Source: a virus. Taken from it: a stretch of DNA of 43,209 nt. The notes beneath the pieces were generated by a model. The model searched no databases. It was not told where the DNA came from and saw nothing but the letters and a program-made list of their open reading frames with translations. Location of the stretch: positions 1 through 43,209 of IMG/VR virus record IMGVR_UViG_3300006802_000178; one strand, 5' to 3'. Shown here one piece after another: positions 6,692 through 14,790 of the stretch. The position numbers were made by a program, and so were the translations under genes. How positions within the stretch are numbered: the stretch's first letter is position 1; each line of letters opens with the position of its first letter.

Positions 6692-6873
6692 TGGAACTTC
6701 CTTCAGTCGAAACTTTTACGCTTGAGGATGGGTGTGTCCGCGTCCAGGTAGGGGACCAATCAGGCGTGGTGAGTAGTTTTCACCTTGTTGAGCCCAAGGC
6801 CAATCAGCTTAAAGATGCTTGGATTCGAGCTCATATGATGCAGGACCCCGACTTAAGCGGAAGCGCTGTCTGA
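6691..6873 (+). CDS. small hypothetical protein
   Basis: 60 aa from ATG 6691, coupled by TAATG to the peptide upstream. The same frame is open further 5', but the coupled ATG is preferred. The sequence VETFTLEDGCVRVQVGDQSG looks like a small beta-rich fold. Its 3' end overlaps the convergent FkbM gene by 21 nt. No family is recognised. Confidence 0.6.
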   Translation: MELPSVETFTLEDGCVRVQVGDQSGVVSSFHLVEPKANQLKDAWIRAHMMQDPDLSGSAV

Positions 6874-7575
6874 TTTAGGTATTGCGACGTACATGTTGTC
6901 GAAGGGACGGATCTCCTTGATTTCGTACTGGGTCACGTACAGGTAGTTAAACAGCTCTTTTTTCTTAGCTGCGAACCACTCGTCGTTGTTTGCCTCAAAA
7001 ATGATGGGGACTTTTCCGCATCGGTTGAGGGTGTGTGTCGCTCCCTGCAGGGCGCTCAGTTCGTTGCCCTCGATGTCGAGCTTGATTAGGCCTACGTTCT
7101 CGAGGTGGAAACTGTCGATAGTTTTCGTTTTGACTTTTTCTTGACGGAGAACCGGTTGATGGGGTTCGCAGATGGTCGAGCCGCCGCCGTCTTCGGAAAC
7201 AATCGAAAGAGTCGTGGTGGTGTTAGCTTTGGAAGGGTTAGTCAGAGCCACATTGTAAGCGTGGACATTATCCTTTTCGTTTAAAAAGATATTTCCACAG
7301 AGTTGGTTGTAGGTGCGTCGCTGCGCTTCAAAGCTGTGTACCTCTTTAAAGCTGTCAGCTAAGAGGATTGAGTACGCGCCCATGTGAGCGCCACCGTCGA
7401 TAAAGACCTTGTTTTTGTCTGCGAAGGTCTGTTTTGCCCACTGGATGATGGGTAGTTCAGGCACGCCAACTTGGTGCATCTGACAACGACCGGAATCGTC
7501 ATCGTGCATCAGGAAGGCACGGTCAGGAACGGGGACGATGAGACTCTTTTCAGGACCCCACAGATAAGTTGCCAC
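6853..7575 (-). CDS. FkbM family methyltransferase
   Basis: 240 aa SAM-dependent methyltransferase. Motif I is VFIDGGAHMGAYS at 57-69, the acidic ribose-binding residue lies in SFEAQ at 81-85, and the family motif KLDIEGNE is at 165-172. FkbM enzymes O-methylate sugars and similar substrates, and phages and cyanobacteria carry them next to glycosyltransferase genes. Here it is divergent from a glycosyltransferase (start 7621) with a 45-nt gap. Likely role: capping or decorating a glycan on the virion or host surface. The substrate is unknown. Confidence 0.88.
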   Translation of the reverse strand: MATYLWGPEKSLIVPVPDRAFLMHDDDSGRCQMHQVGVPELPIIQWAKQTFADKNKVFIDGGAHMGAYSILLADSFKEVHSFEAQRRTYNQLCGNIFLNEKDNVHAYNVALTNPSKANTTTTLSIVSEDGGGSTICEPHQPVLRQEKVKTKTIDSFHLENVGLIKLDIEGNELSALQGATHTLNRCGKVPIIFEANNDEWFAAKKKELFNYLYVTQYEIKEIRPFDNMYVAIPKSDSASA

Positions 7576-7594
7576 CAGATTCCTGTGTAAGTGC

Positions 7595-7613
7595 TAGCAT
7601 GCTACCAGCTTCA
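7595..7613 (+). promoter_or_regulatory. 19-nt leader shared with 18749, possible extended -10
   Basis: TAGCATGCTACCAGCTTCA matches TAGTATGCTGTCAGCTTCA at 18749-18767 at 16 of 19 positions. Each copy lies just upstream of a glycosyltransferase start. TGCTAGCAT reads as an extended -10. This may be a promoter or leader that travels with these genes. Confidence 0.45.
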
Positions 7614-7620
7614 GACGAAA

Positions 7621-8388
7621 ATGACGATACCTGTTATTGGCACTGCCGTCGTTAATACGCCTTATTGGGTATACCGCTTACTATATAGCATAGATTACCC
7701 TGTAGACACCTTCGTCATCTTTAACAATAACGGTCGCGGGGAGATTACCGAGGAGCTGGATCTGCTGACCAAGGTCCCGCACAAGCACGTCAAAAAGATC
7801 GTTGTTTGCCACATGCCAGCAAACATCGGATGTTCAGGAGCGTGGAACTTGATAATCAAGTCCTATATGAATGCTCCGTATTGGGTGATCGTAAATCATG
7901 ACATTATGTTCACGCCAGGCCTACTTGCGTCAATGGTCGAGCGCGTGCAGGATGCAGAAACCGGTATTGTCCATGGAGAGAATGGCAGCTGGGATTTGTT
8001 TGCGATAAAGGACTGGGTTGTACAACAGTACGGTTTGTTTGATGAGAACCTGTATCCGGCTTATTGCGAGGATATGGACTATGGGATGCGTTTTAAACAT
8101 CGCGATTTGAAGCGCAACATGTCCGTCGGTAAGCCTTACTACCACGGTGAAACTTCAGGTGATTATGCTGATGGCAGTCAGACCTGGCGTAGTGACCCGT
8201 CCTTAGCTATGGGTATCCACAGGGCGCATGAGTTGAACAAACAGTATCTTCACGCCAAGTGGAATCCAGCGTGGCAGGCGCACGTTGAGGGGGAGGTGTA
8301 CAAGACACCGTTCAATAACCCAAGTATCCCTCTCGATTACACCCAATATGATCTACATTTTGTTCGATCTAAAAATCTAGGTTTTTAG
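7621..8388 (+). CDS. GT2-like glycosyltransferase
   Basis: 255 aa from ATG 7621. A GTG at 7591 is in frame but lies inside the shared leader. It has a GT-A fold: a beta-strand start (IPVIGTAVVN), FVIFNNNG at 31-38, NIGCSGAWN near 68-76, VNHDIMF at 91-97 in the DXD position, and YCEDMDYGMR at 148-157 as the likely catalytic acidic motif. It transfers a sugar from a nucleotide donor, and the acceptor is unknown. It is paired with the divergent FkbM methyltransferase and followed closely by a Cys-cluster protein. Confidence 0.85.
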   Translation: MTIPVIGTAVVNTPYWVYRLLYSIDYPVDTFVIFNNNGRGEITEELDLLTKVPHKHVKKIVVCHMPANIGCSGAWNLIIKSYMNAPYWVIVNHDIMFTPGLLASMVERVQDAETGIVHGENGSWDLFAIKDWVVQQYGLFDENLYPAYCEDMDYGMRFKHRDLKRNMSVGKPYYHGETSGDYADGSQTWRSDPSLAMGIHRAHELNKQYLHAKWNPAWQAHVEGEVYKTPFNNPSIPLDYTQYDLHFVRSKNLGF

Positions 8389-8389
8389 A

Positions 8390-8731
8390 ATGTCCGAAGG
8401 TGGTTTCCCCTGCACTGGATGCGGCGCTTGTTGTATGGCCGTCGGGAAGGTTCTTAGCAATGTTGATTGCTTAGATAACCCTGTCCTACGAGCAGCAGTG
8501 GAAGTTTTCCCTTACAAAGCCGATGAAAACGGTGTGTGCGAGAAACTTGTTGATAATAAGTGTAGTGTTTATGACGACCGACCCATTATGTGCAATGTGA
8601 CTGCTTTAGGTCAGCTGTTGGGACGGAACCCTTACGAGTTCTATTCTGAAAATATAAAATACTGCAATCAGCTTATTGATCTCTTTGGTCTCGATGAAAG
8701 TTACAAAATCACCCAAGAGGGGCTAAAGTAA
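8390..8731 (+). CDS. YkgJ-type Cys-cluster protein
   Basis: 113 aa. The N-terminus has C8, C11, C14 and C15 (CTGCGACC), the CxxCxxCC signature of the zinc/iron-chelating YkgJ family. More Cys residues follow (VCEKLVDNKCSVY and RPIMCNV). The family is thought to coordinate zinc or an iron-sulfur cluster. Its reaction is not firmly established, though it often sits beside glycan-modifying genes. It starts 1 nt after the glycosyltransferase stop, so the two are probably co-expressed. Confidence 0.85.
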   Translation: MSEGGFPCTGCGACCMAVGKVLSNVDCLDNPVLRAAVEVFPYKADENGVCEKLVDNKCSVYDDRPIMCNVTALGQLLGRNPYEFYSENIKYCNQLIDLFGLDESYKITQEGLK

Positions 8732-8754
8732 AAAGTCAGTATGTTGTTAGTGGG

Positions 8755-9039
8755 ATGCCTTATTATTCCTCCTACACAACGCACGGATCGCTGGTTAATA
8801 GTCTGAAAAGGCTATTGGATTCCCGAGGGATTAGCTCTTTCAAGCTCAGTAAGGTCTCGGACCTGTCGCCAACGACCACGCGGAAGATATATCTGGACGA
8901 ACGTTATATACCGTCCCCAGATGTCCTTGAGCGTATTTGCTTAACTTTGAAGGTGCAACCTGGCGATATCTTGCAAATTGCACCTAAACTAGAAGCATCA
9001 GTAGGGGTATGTTCTGGTGTTCTCGCCTCAGGATTATGA
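8755..9039 (+). CDS. XRE-family helix-turn-helix regulator
   Basis: 94 aa. Residues 12-70 form a Cro/C1-type HTH: LVNSLKRLLDSRGISSFKLS, then SPTTTRKIY as recognition helix, then LERICLTLKVQPGDIL. It binds DNA and probably represses a phage or neighbouring gene. The C-terminus is a short hydrophobic tail. Its 3' end overlaps the next gene by 23 nt. Confidence 0.8.
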   Translation: MPYYSSYTTHGSLVNSLKRLLDSRGISSFKLSKVSDLSPTTTRKIYLDERYIPSPDVLERICLTLKVQPGDILQIAPKLEASVGVCSGVLASGL

Positions 9040-9520
9040 ACTAGCAGCTCGGGTCCTGGGTCTTCCAGTTCCTCAGTCTGACGCGGAGCGAGCTGTGGCG
9101 GCTCCTGCTGTCCACGCTGTTTTACGTAATTACTACCGTGCTGCTGCTCCCATGCCGGGGCACGAGCCGGAAGGCCTTTATACCGGAGCTACTCGTTCCT
9201 TAAACGGGTACCCCGATAACAACAAGCCTGAAGCGCAAGATCAACTCCAGCGTCGCATTACCGCTGGTGTCACCACTCCTGAGGATGGTGCAGAGGTTGA
9301 GGGTCTATTGGAAATCCTCCTTCAGGACCCGATGCTGATGGAGATGTTCATCGACTTCCTCGAGAGTCAGCAACGTCAGTCTCTTGAAAGCGGTGAATAT
9401 TTGAGCCGCCAGCGTCCCCTTGAGTACGACATGCCTAACTACGGCGGTCAGTATTCTGTTCTGAACGCACCTAGCTCCTCCTCCATTCCTCCCTCTGTCG
9501 AGTATCAGGCTCTGGGGTGA
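9017..9520 (+). CDS. hypothetical protein, possibly virion-associated
   Basis: 167 aa from GTG 9017, which overlaps the XRE gene. It is Ala/Pro/Gln-rich, with an acidic helical centre (EDGAEVEGLLEILLQDPMLM) and a Ser/Pro-rich end. It begins a plus-strand run of closely packed genes (9522, 9755, 10516, 11244, 11960) likely transcribed together. No enzyme motif is seen. Confidence 0.65.
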   Translation: MFSPQDYELAARVLGLPVPQSDAERAVAAPAVHAVLRNYYRAAAPMPGHEPEGLYTGATRSLNGYPDNNKPEAQDQLQRRITAGVTTPEDGAEVEGLLEILLQDPMLMEMFIDFLESQQRQSLESGEYLSRQRPLEYDMPNYGGQYSVLNAPSSSSIPPSVEYQALG

Positions 9521-9521
9521 T

Positions 9522-9755
9522 ATGACGGAACGAGAACGACAGCTCAAAGAACGCGACGTTCGGAAGATTGCGCCTGATTTAGACCCTACTGGTTTCCTTC
9601 AGGCCTACATTCGTTCTAATTTTCCTCAGACGGCAGTGATGCCTTCTCCGGAACAAAGAGAGCGTGGCATCTTTAGTTCGTCGTCTGATAATTTACTACA
9701 ATTAGAAAAGAAGCCTTCCTCAGGCACTTCATACGACAATCCAGGTAGGAGCTAA
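9522..9755 (+). CDS. small hypothetical protein
   Basis: 77 aa. It has a basic, charged N-terminus (MTERERQLKERDVRKIAP), then GFLQAYIRSNFPQT, which resembles a stretch in the protein at 3262, then a disordered Ser-rich tail. It starts 1 nt after the previous stop and its TAATG overlaps the next start, so it belongs to the virion gene run. Confidence 0.65.
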   Translation: MTERERQLKERDVRKIAPDLDPTGFLQAYIRSNFPQTAVMPSPEQRERGIFSSSSDNLLQLEKKPSSGTSYDNPGRS

Positions 9756-10507
9756 TGGCAAACCCCTTTCGTCGGTCTCCTATGAGCAATATCGGGGGTA
9801 CTGCTGGTGACTTGAATCAGCTCGTTCAAACCCTGGTTAATGCTTTTGGCCCTGAGGAAGCTGCAAAGATCAGTCGTAGTCCTCAGTTTGGGCAAATGCT
9901 CCAGGCTGTTGCATCTCCTAAAAACGTCGGAAGATTTGGCTTAGGTGGTTTAGCTGCAGGCGTAGGAGCTGAGCTACTCGCTCAACCTATAAGTAATGCG
10001 CTGGGAAGTATTCTTCAATCTGGTGCTGGTGCTATAAACCCGACTTCTTATCAAGCTGCTGGCATGGGCGGCTCGAGTAAGTATTTTGTTCAGCCAGAAG
10101 CTATTGCCGGGTACACCCAGTGGTACCAAAACGAGATCCCACGCATCCGTTTATGGAACTCGACTATTGGTGCTGCAACAGGCCAGCGTTTGGAGGAACC
10201 TCCGACTCCGGAAGAGTATCGTCGCTCGTCGATTGAAGGAGCTGAGTATCAAGCTCAGACCTTTAATCAGCGTTTAATCGAACAAGAGCGGGCAAAAGCG
10301 CAAGCTGAATACGCAATGCGTGCCCTTGAGGCTGGTTATGGCTTAGAGGCGGAAAAAGTTAAGACACTTGGTGATGTGCAGCGTCAGCGAATTTCTTCTG
10401 GTTACAGCGCTGCAGGAAGTGCTCTGAATTCTGCTATCGAAAACATCCTTGCTACGAGTAAACTAGAGAATAGCCCGGTCCTTTCTGAAGTCGGAAGGGC
10501 TTTCTAG
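9755..10507 (+). CDS. candidate internal virion protein
   Basis: 250 aa. After a short basic start it has a Gly/Ala-rich amphipathic centre (FGLGGLAAGVGAELLAQPI, about 66-84) and then long helices rich in Ala, Gln and Glu. Proteins of this design are typical of ejection or inner-core proteins of short-tailed phages. The position in a structural gene run and the similar design of the next two genes support this. No sequence family is named with confidence. Confidence 0.55.
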   Translation: MANPFRRSPMSNIGGTAGDLNQLVQTLVNAFGPEEAAKISRSPQFGQMLQAVASPKNVGRFGLGGLAAGVGAELLAQPISNALGSILQSGAGAINPTSYQAAGMGGSSKYFVQPEAIAGYTQWYQNEIPRIRLWNSTIGAATGQRLEEPPTPEEYRRSSIEGAEYQAQTFNQRLIEQERAKAQAEYAMRALEAGYGLEAEKVKTLGDVQRQRISSGYSAAGSALNSAIENILATSKLENSPVLSEVGRAF

Positions 10508-10515
10508 TACGAAAG

Positions 10516-11238
10516 ATGTTACCTCTCTTAGCTCCAGTTGCAATTGGTGCCGGTCTCTTCGGTCTCGGGGCAGTGCTTGGAGGCACCCAAAAACCTCGTA
10601 TGGCTGGGGAAGGGCCGAGCCCTAAAGGAGAGATGCCTCCTGGGACTACTTATATAGACGCTAATGGGGAGATAAAGGTCTGGGGAGGACCTGATTACGG
10701 CCCACAAAGCGTTGCAGCGTGGGAAAAGATGACCGGCCAACGTGCTACTGGTTTAGATCAAGCTCAAACCAAAGGTACTCTTCCTCCTGTTCAAAAAGCT
10801 CCTCCTCTTGAGGTCCCCCCTGCGCCTCCGCTTCCGCCGCCGACTAATTTCCCTGACGCTTCTGAAAAAGCTCAGCAGACTATAGATCCAAACTTACAGG
10901 CTGTTCTTGATATCCTCAAGGGTCAAACTTCATCTGAGTCGATTAACGCACTCGAGGAAGCTCGGCTTGATCGACTGCTCCGTGCTCAGCAAGCTCTCTC
11001 CGAACAGAGCTACCAGAAAGGTTTGGAGATTTCCCGCCGTCAAGCTGAACTTGAACGGCTGAGGCAGTGGGGTGCGGTTGAACAAACCCGAATCGCAGCT
11101 AATCTAGCTAATACAGGCCTTGTGGCTCAAGCTATGTCACTTGCTGCTACGCCTAACGTCAGCGTTATGGACGCCATGACGAAGGGAACTCAGGCTGCTC
11201 TTGCTCCTTTCCAGTTTAAACTGGGTGTACGGGGTTAA
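10516..11238 (+). CDS. candidate internal virion protein
   Basis: 240 aa. An N-terminal hydrophobic Gly/Ala helix (LLAPVAIGAGLFGLGAVLGG) is followed by a Pro-rich linker (about 90-113, PPLEVPPAPPLPPPTNF), then a long Gln/Ala/Arg helical domain. This is the same plan as the genes on both sides: membrane-active start, flexible linker, coiled coil. It may be an ejected protein that helps DNA cross the envelope. Confidence 0.55.
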   Translation: MLPLLAPVAIGAGLFGLGAVLGGTQKPRMAGEGPSPKGEMPPGTTYIDANGEIKVWGGPDYGPQSVAAWEKMTGQRATGLDQAQTKGTLPPVQKAPPLEVPPAPPLPPPTNFPDASEKAQQTIDPNLQAVLDILKGQTSSESINALEEARLDRLLRAQQALSEQSYQKGLEISRRQAELERLRQWGAVEQTRIAANLANTGLVAQAMSLAATPNVSVMDAMTKGTQAALAPFQFKLGVRG

Positions 11239-11243
11239 ATAAA

Positions 11244-11963
11244 ATGGCAGTTCCGATCTTAGCAGCTGCAGTAGGTGGTTTAGCTTCCGGTTTCGCGGGA
11301 AGTCTCTTTGGCGGCGGCGGCGGCGGAGGCGGAGGCGGTGGAGGCGGTGGCGGGGCTGCCAGCCCTGATTACGGCGGTCAAGCTGCACTTTACCTTGCAC
11401 AGCTGAGTCCTTATAACACTCGGCTCACGACTGCAGCTCAAGAGCTTTCCACCATGCAAGCTCCTTATTTAGGGGGTATTGCAGCTCAGCAACAGGTTTT
11501 GGGTCAAGGTCAGTACGACATCTTTGACGCCGCTAAGCAAAAAGATCTCGCTGAGTCGAATCTTCGTTTAGGTATCGCGCAGGCTTACTCGTTAGGTGCT
11601 GCTGATACTCTCCTCAAAGACGCTCAAAACCGGCAGACGCTTGAGCTGATGGGTGCTCAAACCCAGTCGGACATCGCTAAAGCGTATGCAAATGCTGCTT
11701 ACGGTTTGCAAAATTCAATTCTGTCTGGCGAGCAAGCTCTGCAGCAGCCCACTGCGACTGGTTTAGCAAGTGCTGGTCTTAGCGCTCTTCAGTCGAAGAA
11801 CCAGTTAGCTCAGAATCTGGCGACTACTAACCTCAACCTGCGCTCCATGGAAGCTGACACGCAAAACAAACTTGCGTTGCTCCGTGGCGATGTTGAAGGT
11901 AAATTAGCGCTTAAGCGTTTCGAAGCCGGATTAGCGGGAGCTACTCACGGCGCTCTTGCATGA
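11244..11963 (+). CDS. candidate internal virion protein with poly-Gly tract
   Basis: 239 aa. A hydrophobic start (VPILAAAVGGLASGFAGSLF) leads into a run of about 14 Gly residues (DNA about 11311-11355), then a long Ala/Gln/Leu-rich helical domain. The Gly run is a flexible hinge between a membrane-active helix and the coiled coil. The GGC/GGA/GGT repeat is prone to slippage. It is the third protein of this plan in a row. Confidence 0.6.
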   Translation: MAVPILAAAVGGLASGFAGSLFGGGGGGGGGGGGGGGAASPDYGGQAALYLAQLSPYNTRLTTAAQELSTMQAPYLGGIAAQQQVLGQGQYDIFDAAKQKDLAESNLRLGIAQAYSLGAADTLLKDAQNRQTLELMGAQTQSDIAKAYANAAYGLQNSILSGEQALQQPTATGLASAGLSALQSKNQLAQNLATTNLNLRSMEADTQNKLALLRGDVEGKLALKRFEAGLAGATHGALA

Positions 11964-12490
11964 TTAAATCGACAATTGGTGACTCGACCACGGTTGCTTC
12001 CTGGTTGGCTTCGCTCGAAAAGTCGCAGAAGGACGCGTTCGTTTTCTACGCGAAGAACTCGACCAGCGACGTTGAAGCGTATATGTACGCCCGGTTCCTT
12101 ACACCGGGTTATGCAGGAAGCATCGCAGACCTTACAGCGTGGGTTCAGGAGAAGTACCCGAAGAGCGACCTTCGCAAGGTACTCCTTCGTGAAATCGACG
12201 ATCTTCAGGTCGATATTAAAAATATTCGGGATATGACGCTAACAGGCATGTTGGATCATGCCACGGCAGCAACCAAAATTTCTGCGTTACAGAAGGAACT
12301 TCGCTCGCACATCCAAACCGTTCGTCAGATCAGTGACGGTCTAGATCGTCGAGGTCTTTTGCTGGCGGGAGCTGACCGCTGTCTCCGTGAGTTGGTTAAC
12401 ACGTTTGACGGCCAGCCCGCTATCCAGGCTTTGCTCGAAGATTCGTCGCTTCTTGTCTGGTCGACTTTGGAGCGGGAAGAGAAGTCTTAA
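11960..12490 (+). CDS. possible small terminase subunit
   Basis: 176 aa, all-helical: an N-terminal helical unit resembling HTH (SDVEAYMYARFLTPGYAGS, then LTAWVQEKYPKSDLRKVL), a central coiled coil (about 80-130) and a C-terminal helix. This order is common in small terminase subunits. It is the last plus-strand gene before TerL once the two inserted minus-strand sugar genes are ignored. It overlaps the upstream gene by 4 nt and the convergent gene by 4 nt. It could also be another virion protein. Confidence 0.4.
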   Translation: MIKSTIGDSTTVASWLASLEKSQKDAFVFYAKNSTSDVEAYMYARFLTPGYAGSIADLTAWVQEKYPKSDLRKVLLREIDDLQVDIKNIRDMTLTGMLDHATAATKISALQKELRSHIQTVRQISDGLDRRGLLLAGADRCLRELVNTFDGQPAIQALLEDSSLLVWSTLEREEKS

Positions 12491-13569
12491 TCGACTTCCT
12501 TAAGTTTGCTAGTGATGGACCTCAGCGGGCACCTGAAGATGCCGTTGAACGCATCATTAACACCGAGTGCCATCACGAGTTGCTGGTCCTCGACGTAGGC
12601 ACCAAAAGGAAGGATACATGCCGGTTGGAACGAAACCGGATGACCGTATTCGTTTGTCCAACAGATAAGTCGATCGTGCAGGGAACCGGAGAAGAGAGGT
12701 TCCGGGATCGTGTGGGTGATCCGGGTGAAGTCTTTATCAATGACGTAAGCACTGAGGTGGTAAAGGAGGTAATGATTTCCATCCTGCTTTCGAGCCATAT
12801 GCTTCCAGTGATAAAACACCAGATACCCTGAGCCGATATCGATCGGGGGAAGCGAGTTGAAGGTAGCGGTGTCCCCAGTGACGGAATTTAAAACATCACT
12901 ATTGATCTCAATAGCTTTGCTTTTTTCGCACTCGATGAGGAGAGGGCGAGTCGAATAGAGACAACGGAGTTCATCATGGTGCGAGAAGAAGCACCAGTTT
13001 TTCTCCGTTTTATCTTTTTCGTGATTACCCCCGATGGGAGGGATCGTTGCGCTTACCGCTTCGAGCTCCTCGTTGATGTGACAAACAATGACCTTGGGTT
13101 TGTCGAAGAAGCGCAGACCACCCTTTTCGTACTTACTTGCGTAAGTCGAAGCGACGAACTGTACATACATCTCCCCGTCGGGACCTTCGAAAAGTCGAGG
13201 ATCTTCGTAGCTCAGACGGTGTTTTCCAGGACGCAGAAGCTTTGTCCCGAGAATCGTGTTGTCCTCAGCCAGCACACCGATGTAAATATCCGTGGGCTGA
13301 TTGTTGAGATAGAAGTACTTCATGTCCCAGCGGAAACCAAATGCTTCCGGTTGGGAGCGCCACGCGATGTACGTAGTCCCCTTGTGCCGAAGAATGCTGG
13401 GACTGAAGTTCGCGACGGAATGCTCAGGGTTGCCCCGAGTAATTCGCGTAAAGCGACCGTTTAGTTTCTCAGCCTGTGCGTAGACATCAGGGATACCTTC
13501 GACATCCTTTTTAATAGGATGGAGCACATAGCTGTGCTTATGGTAGTAACGAAGATGCTGCATGATCAC
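12487..13569 (-). CDS. GH130-like five-bladed beta-propeller glycoside enzyme
   Basis: 360 aa. FSPSILRHKGTTYIAWR at 55-71, YEDPRLF at 121-127 and EKNWCFFSHHDELRCLYSTR from 189 are the blade motifs of the GH130 group (beta-mannoside phosphorylases/hydrolases and relatives). The family's acidic residue in EDPR is present. It probably acts on a mannose-type or other glycan, and the exact activity is unknown. It overlaps the GT4 gene by 4 nt (ATGA), so the two form an operon inserted backwards in the structural region. Confidence 0.75.
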   Translation of the reverse strand: MIMQHLRYYHKHSYVLHPIKKDVEGIPDVYAQAEKLNGRFTRITRGNPEHSVANFSPSILRHKGTTYIAWRSQPEAFGFRWDMKYFYLNNQPTDIYIGVLAEDNTILGTKLLRPGKHRLSYEDPRLFEGPDGEMYVQFVASTYASKYEKGGLRFFDKPKVIVCHINEELEAVSATIPPIGGNHEKDKTEKNWCFFSHHDELRCLYSTRPLLIECEKSKAIEINSDVLNSVTGDTATFNSLPPIDIGSGYLVFYHWKHMARKQDGNHYLLYHLSAYVIDKDFTRITHTIPEPLFSGSLHDRLICWTNEYGHPVSFQPACILPFGAYVEDQQLVMALGVNDAFNGIFRCPLRSITSKLKEVD

Positions 13570-14738
13570 TTAGTGAGGTCAACAACGGCTTGGGAGAAAC
13601 CTGCTGCCACCGATTCCCATCGATACTCAGGTCGTTGGGTCACGGCGAAGCAAGCATCGGCTACTTCTGCGTAAAGAGCCTTGTCGGCATAAAGCTGGGA
13701 GAGAAGGTTCGCAGCGTGGCTCGTATTAATCAAGCCACGTTCAACACTAAGGTCTTTATCAATAATCCAGGTTGCTACATCGATCAGCATGCCAGCACCG
13801 TCCCACAAATCCATGCAGGAGGTGTGACACGGTTGAACTTGAGGTTTGCGGCAAGCTGCATGCTCAAACGCAACTAGACCCCAACCTTCACCATTAGTGG
13901 TATTAAGTCCAACGTCAGCTGCGTTGTAGATCTTGTTCAGTAGCTCATCCGGAGGAGCCGCGATGTAGTTGATATCCGTAGAGGTCAACACCAAACGGTT
14001 GGTTGGATCAAGCCCACGGAGCTTCATCTCCCTTTCGAACAAGGGGATAATTTCCCAACCCATGTCCTTAGCCCCCATATGGAGGTAGAGCATGGTGTCA
14101 GGTTTGTCTTGCGCAAACTCCGCGAAGGCTTTGATCGTCAGGTCGATCTGTTTGCGAGGCTGGTTCCTATTTGCGTTCAGGACAATGAACTTGTCCAAAG
14201 GCAGGCTTAACGCTTTCCGCGCTTCCTCCCTTGGCATGGGATTGAACTTGGATAGGTCAACCCCATGTGGGAGAACGCCCATGCGACTAGGAGAGATACC
14301 ATGTGAAAGGATGCGGTTTGCTTGTTGTACGGTAAATGTAATAGCTAGGTCCCAATGGGGGATATGCCGAAGCATTTCGTTAGGATAGCGCTCGCTGTCC
14401 GTGGGGAAGTACGCCACGAACTTAAAGTTGTTTTTCTCTTTCAGGAAATGGATTCGTTCCCACACCTGATTAACGACCCAAATGTCGTTTAGACAGATAA
14501 AAACGTCAGGTTTTTCCTTGTTAAAGATCTCGACTAATCGAGGTAGACCGAACCGATCCGCACAGTGCAGGTTCGAGGCAGGGTAGATCTTGTAGTCATA
14601 CTCGTGAGGATCACCGTTGTAGTTGATGCCTATAACAGCAACTTCGTGCTCCTTACTTAGGTGGGCCAGGACACTATGTGTTACACGACCAAATCCAGTG
14701 TTGGAACAAGCGTCTCCGTACCAAAGGATTTTTGCCAC
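13566..14738 (-). CDS. GT4 family glycosyltransferase
   Basis: 390 aa with a GT-B fold. The N-terminal acceptor domain begins ILWYGDACSNTGFGRV. The C-terminal donor domain has NANRNQPRKQID at 188-199 (conserved Arg/Lys for the phosphates) and the E-x7-E motif in EGWGLVAFE (E284 and E292). It transfers a sugar from a nucleotide donor with retention. It is coupled to the GH130-like gene and divergent from terminase. Likely role: building or altering a surface or virion glycan. Confidence 0.9.
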   Translation of the reverse strand: MAKILWYGDACSNTGFGRVTHSVLAHLSKEHEVAVIGINYNGDPHEYDYKIYPASNLHCADRFGLPRLVEIFNKEKPDVFICLNDIWVVNQVWERIHFLKEKNNFKFVAYFPTDSERYPNEMLRHIPHWDLAITFTVQQANRILSHGISPSRMGVLPHGVDLSKFNPMPREEARKALSLPLDKFIVLNANRNQPRKQIDLTIKAFAEFAQDKPDTMLYLHMGAKDMGWEIIPLFEREMKLRGLDPTNRLVLTSTDINYIAAPPDELLNKIYNAADVGLNTTNGEGWGLVAFEHAACRKPQVQPCHTSCMDLWDGAGMLIDVATWIIDKDLSVERGLINTSHAANLLSQLYADKALYAEVADACFAVTQRPEYRWESVAAGFSQAVVDLTK

Positions 14739-14790
14739 TCTGACTTGAATCGAGATAGAGTTAATATAGCAATAGTGTCAACTTAGTGAT

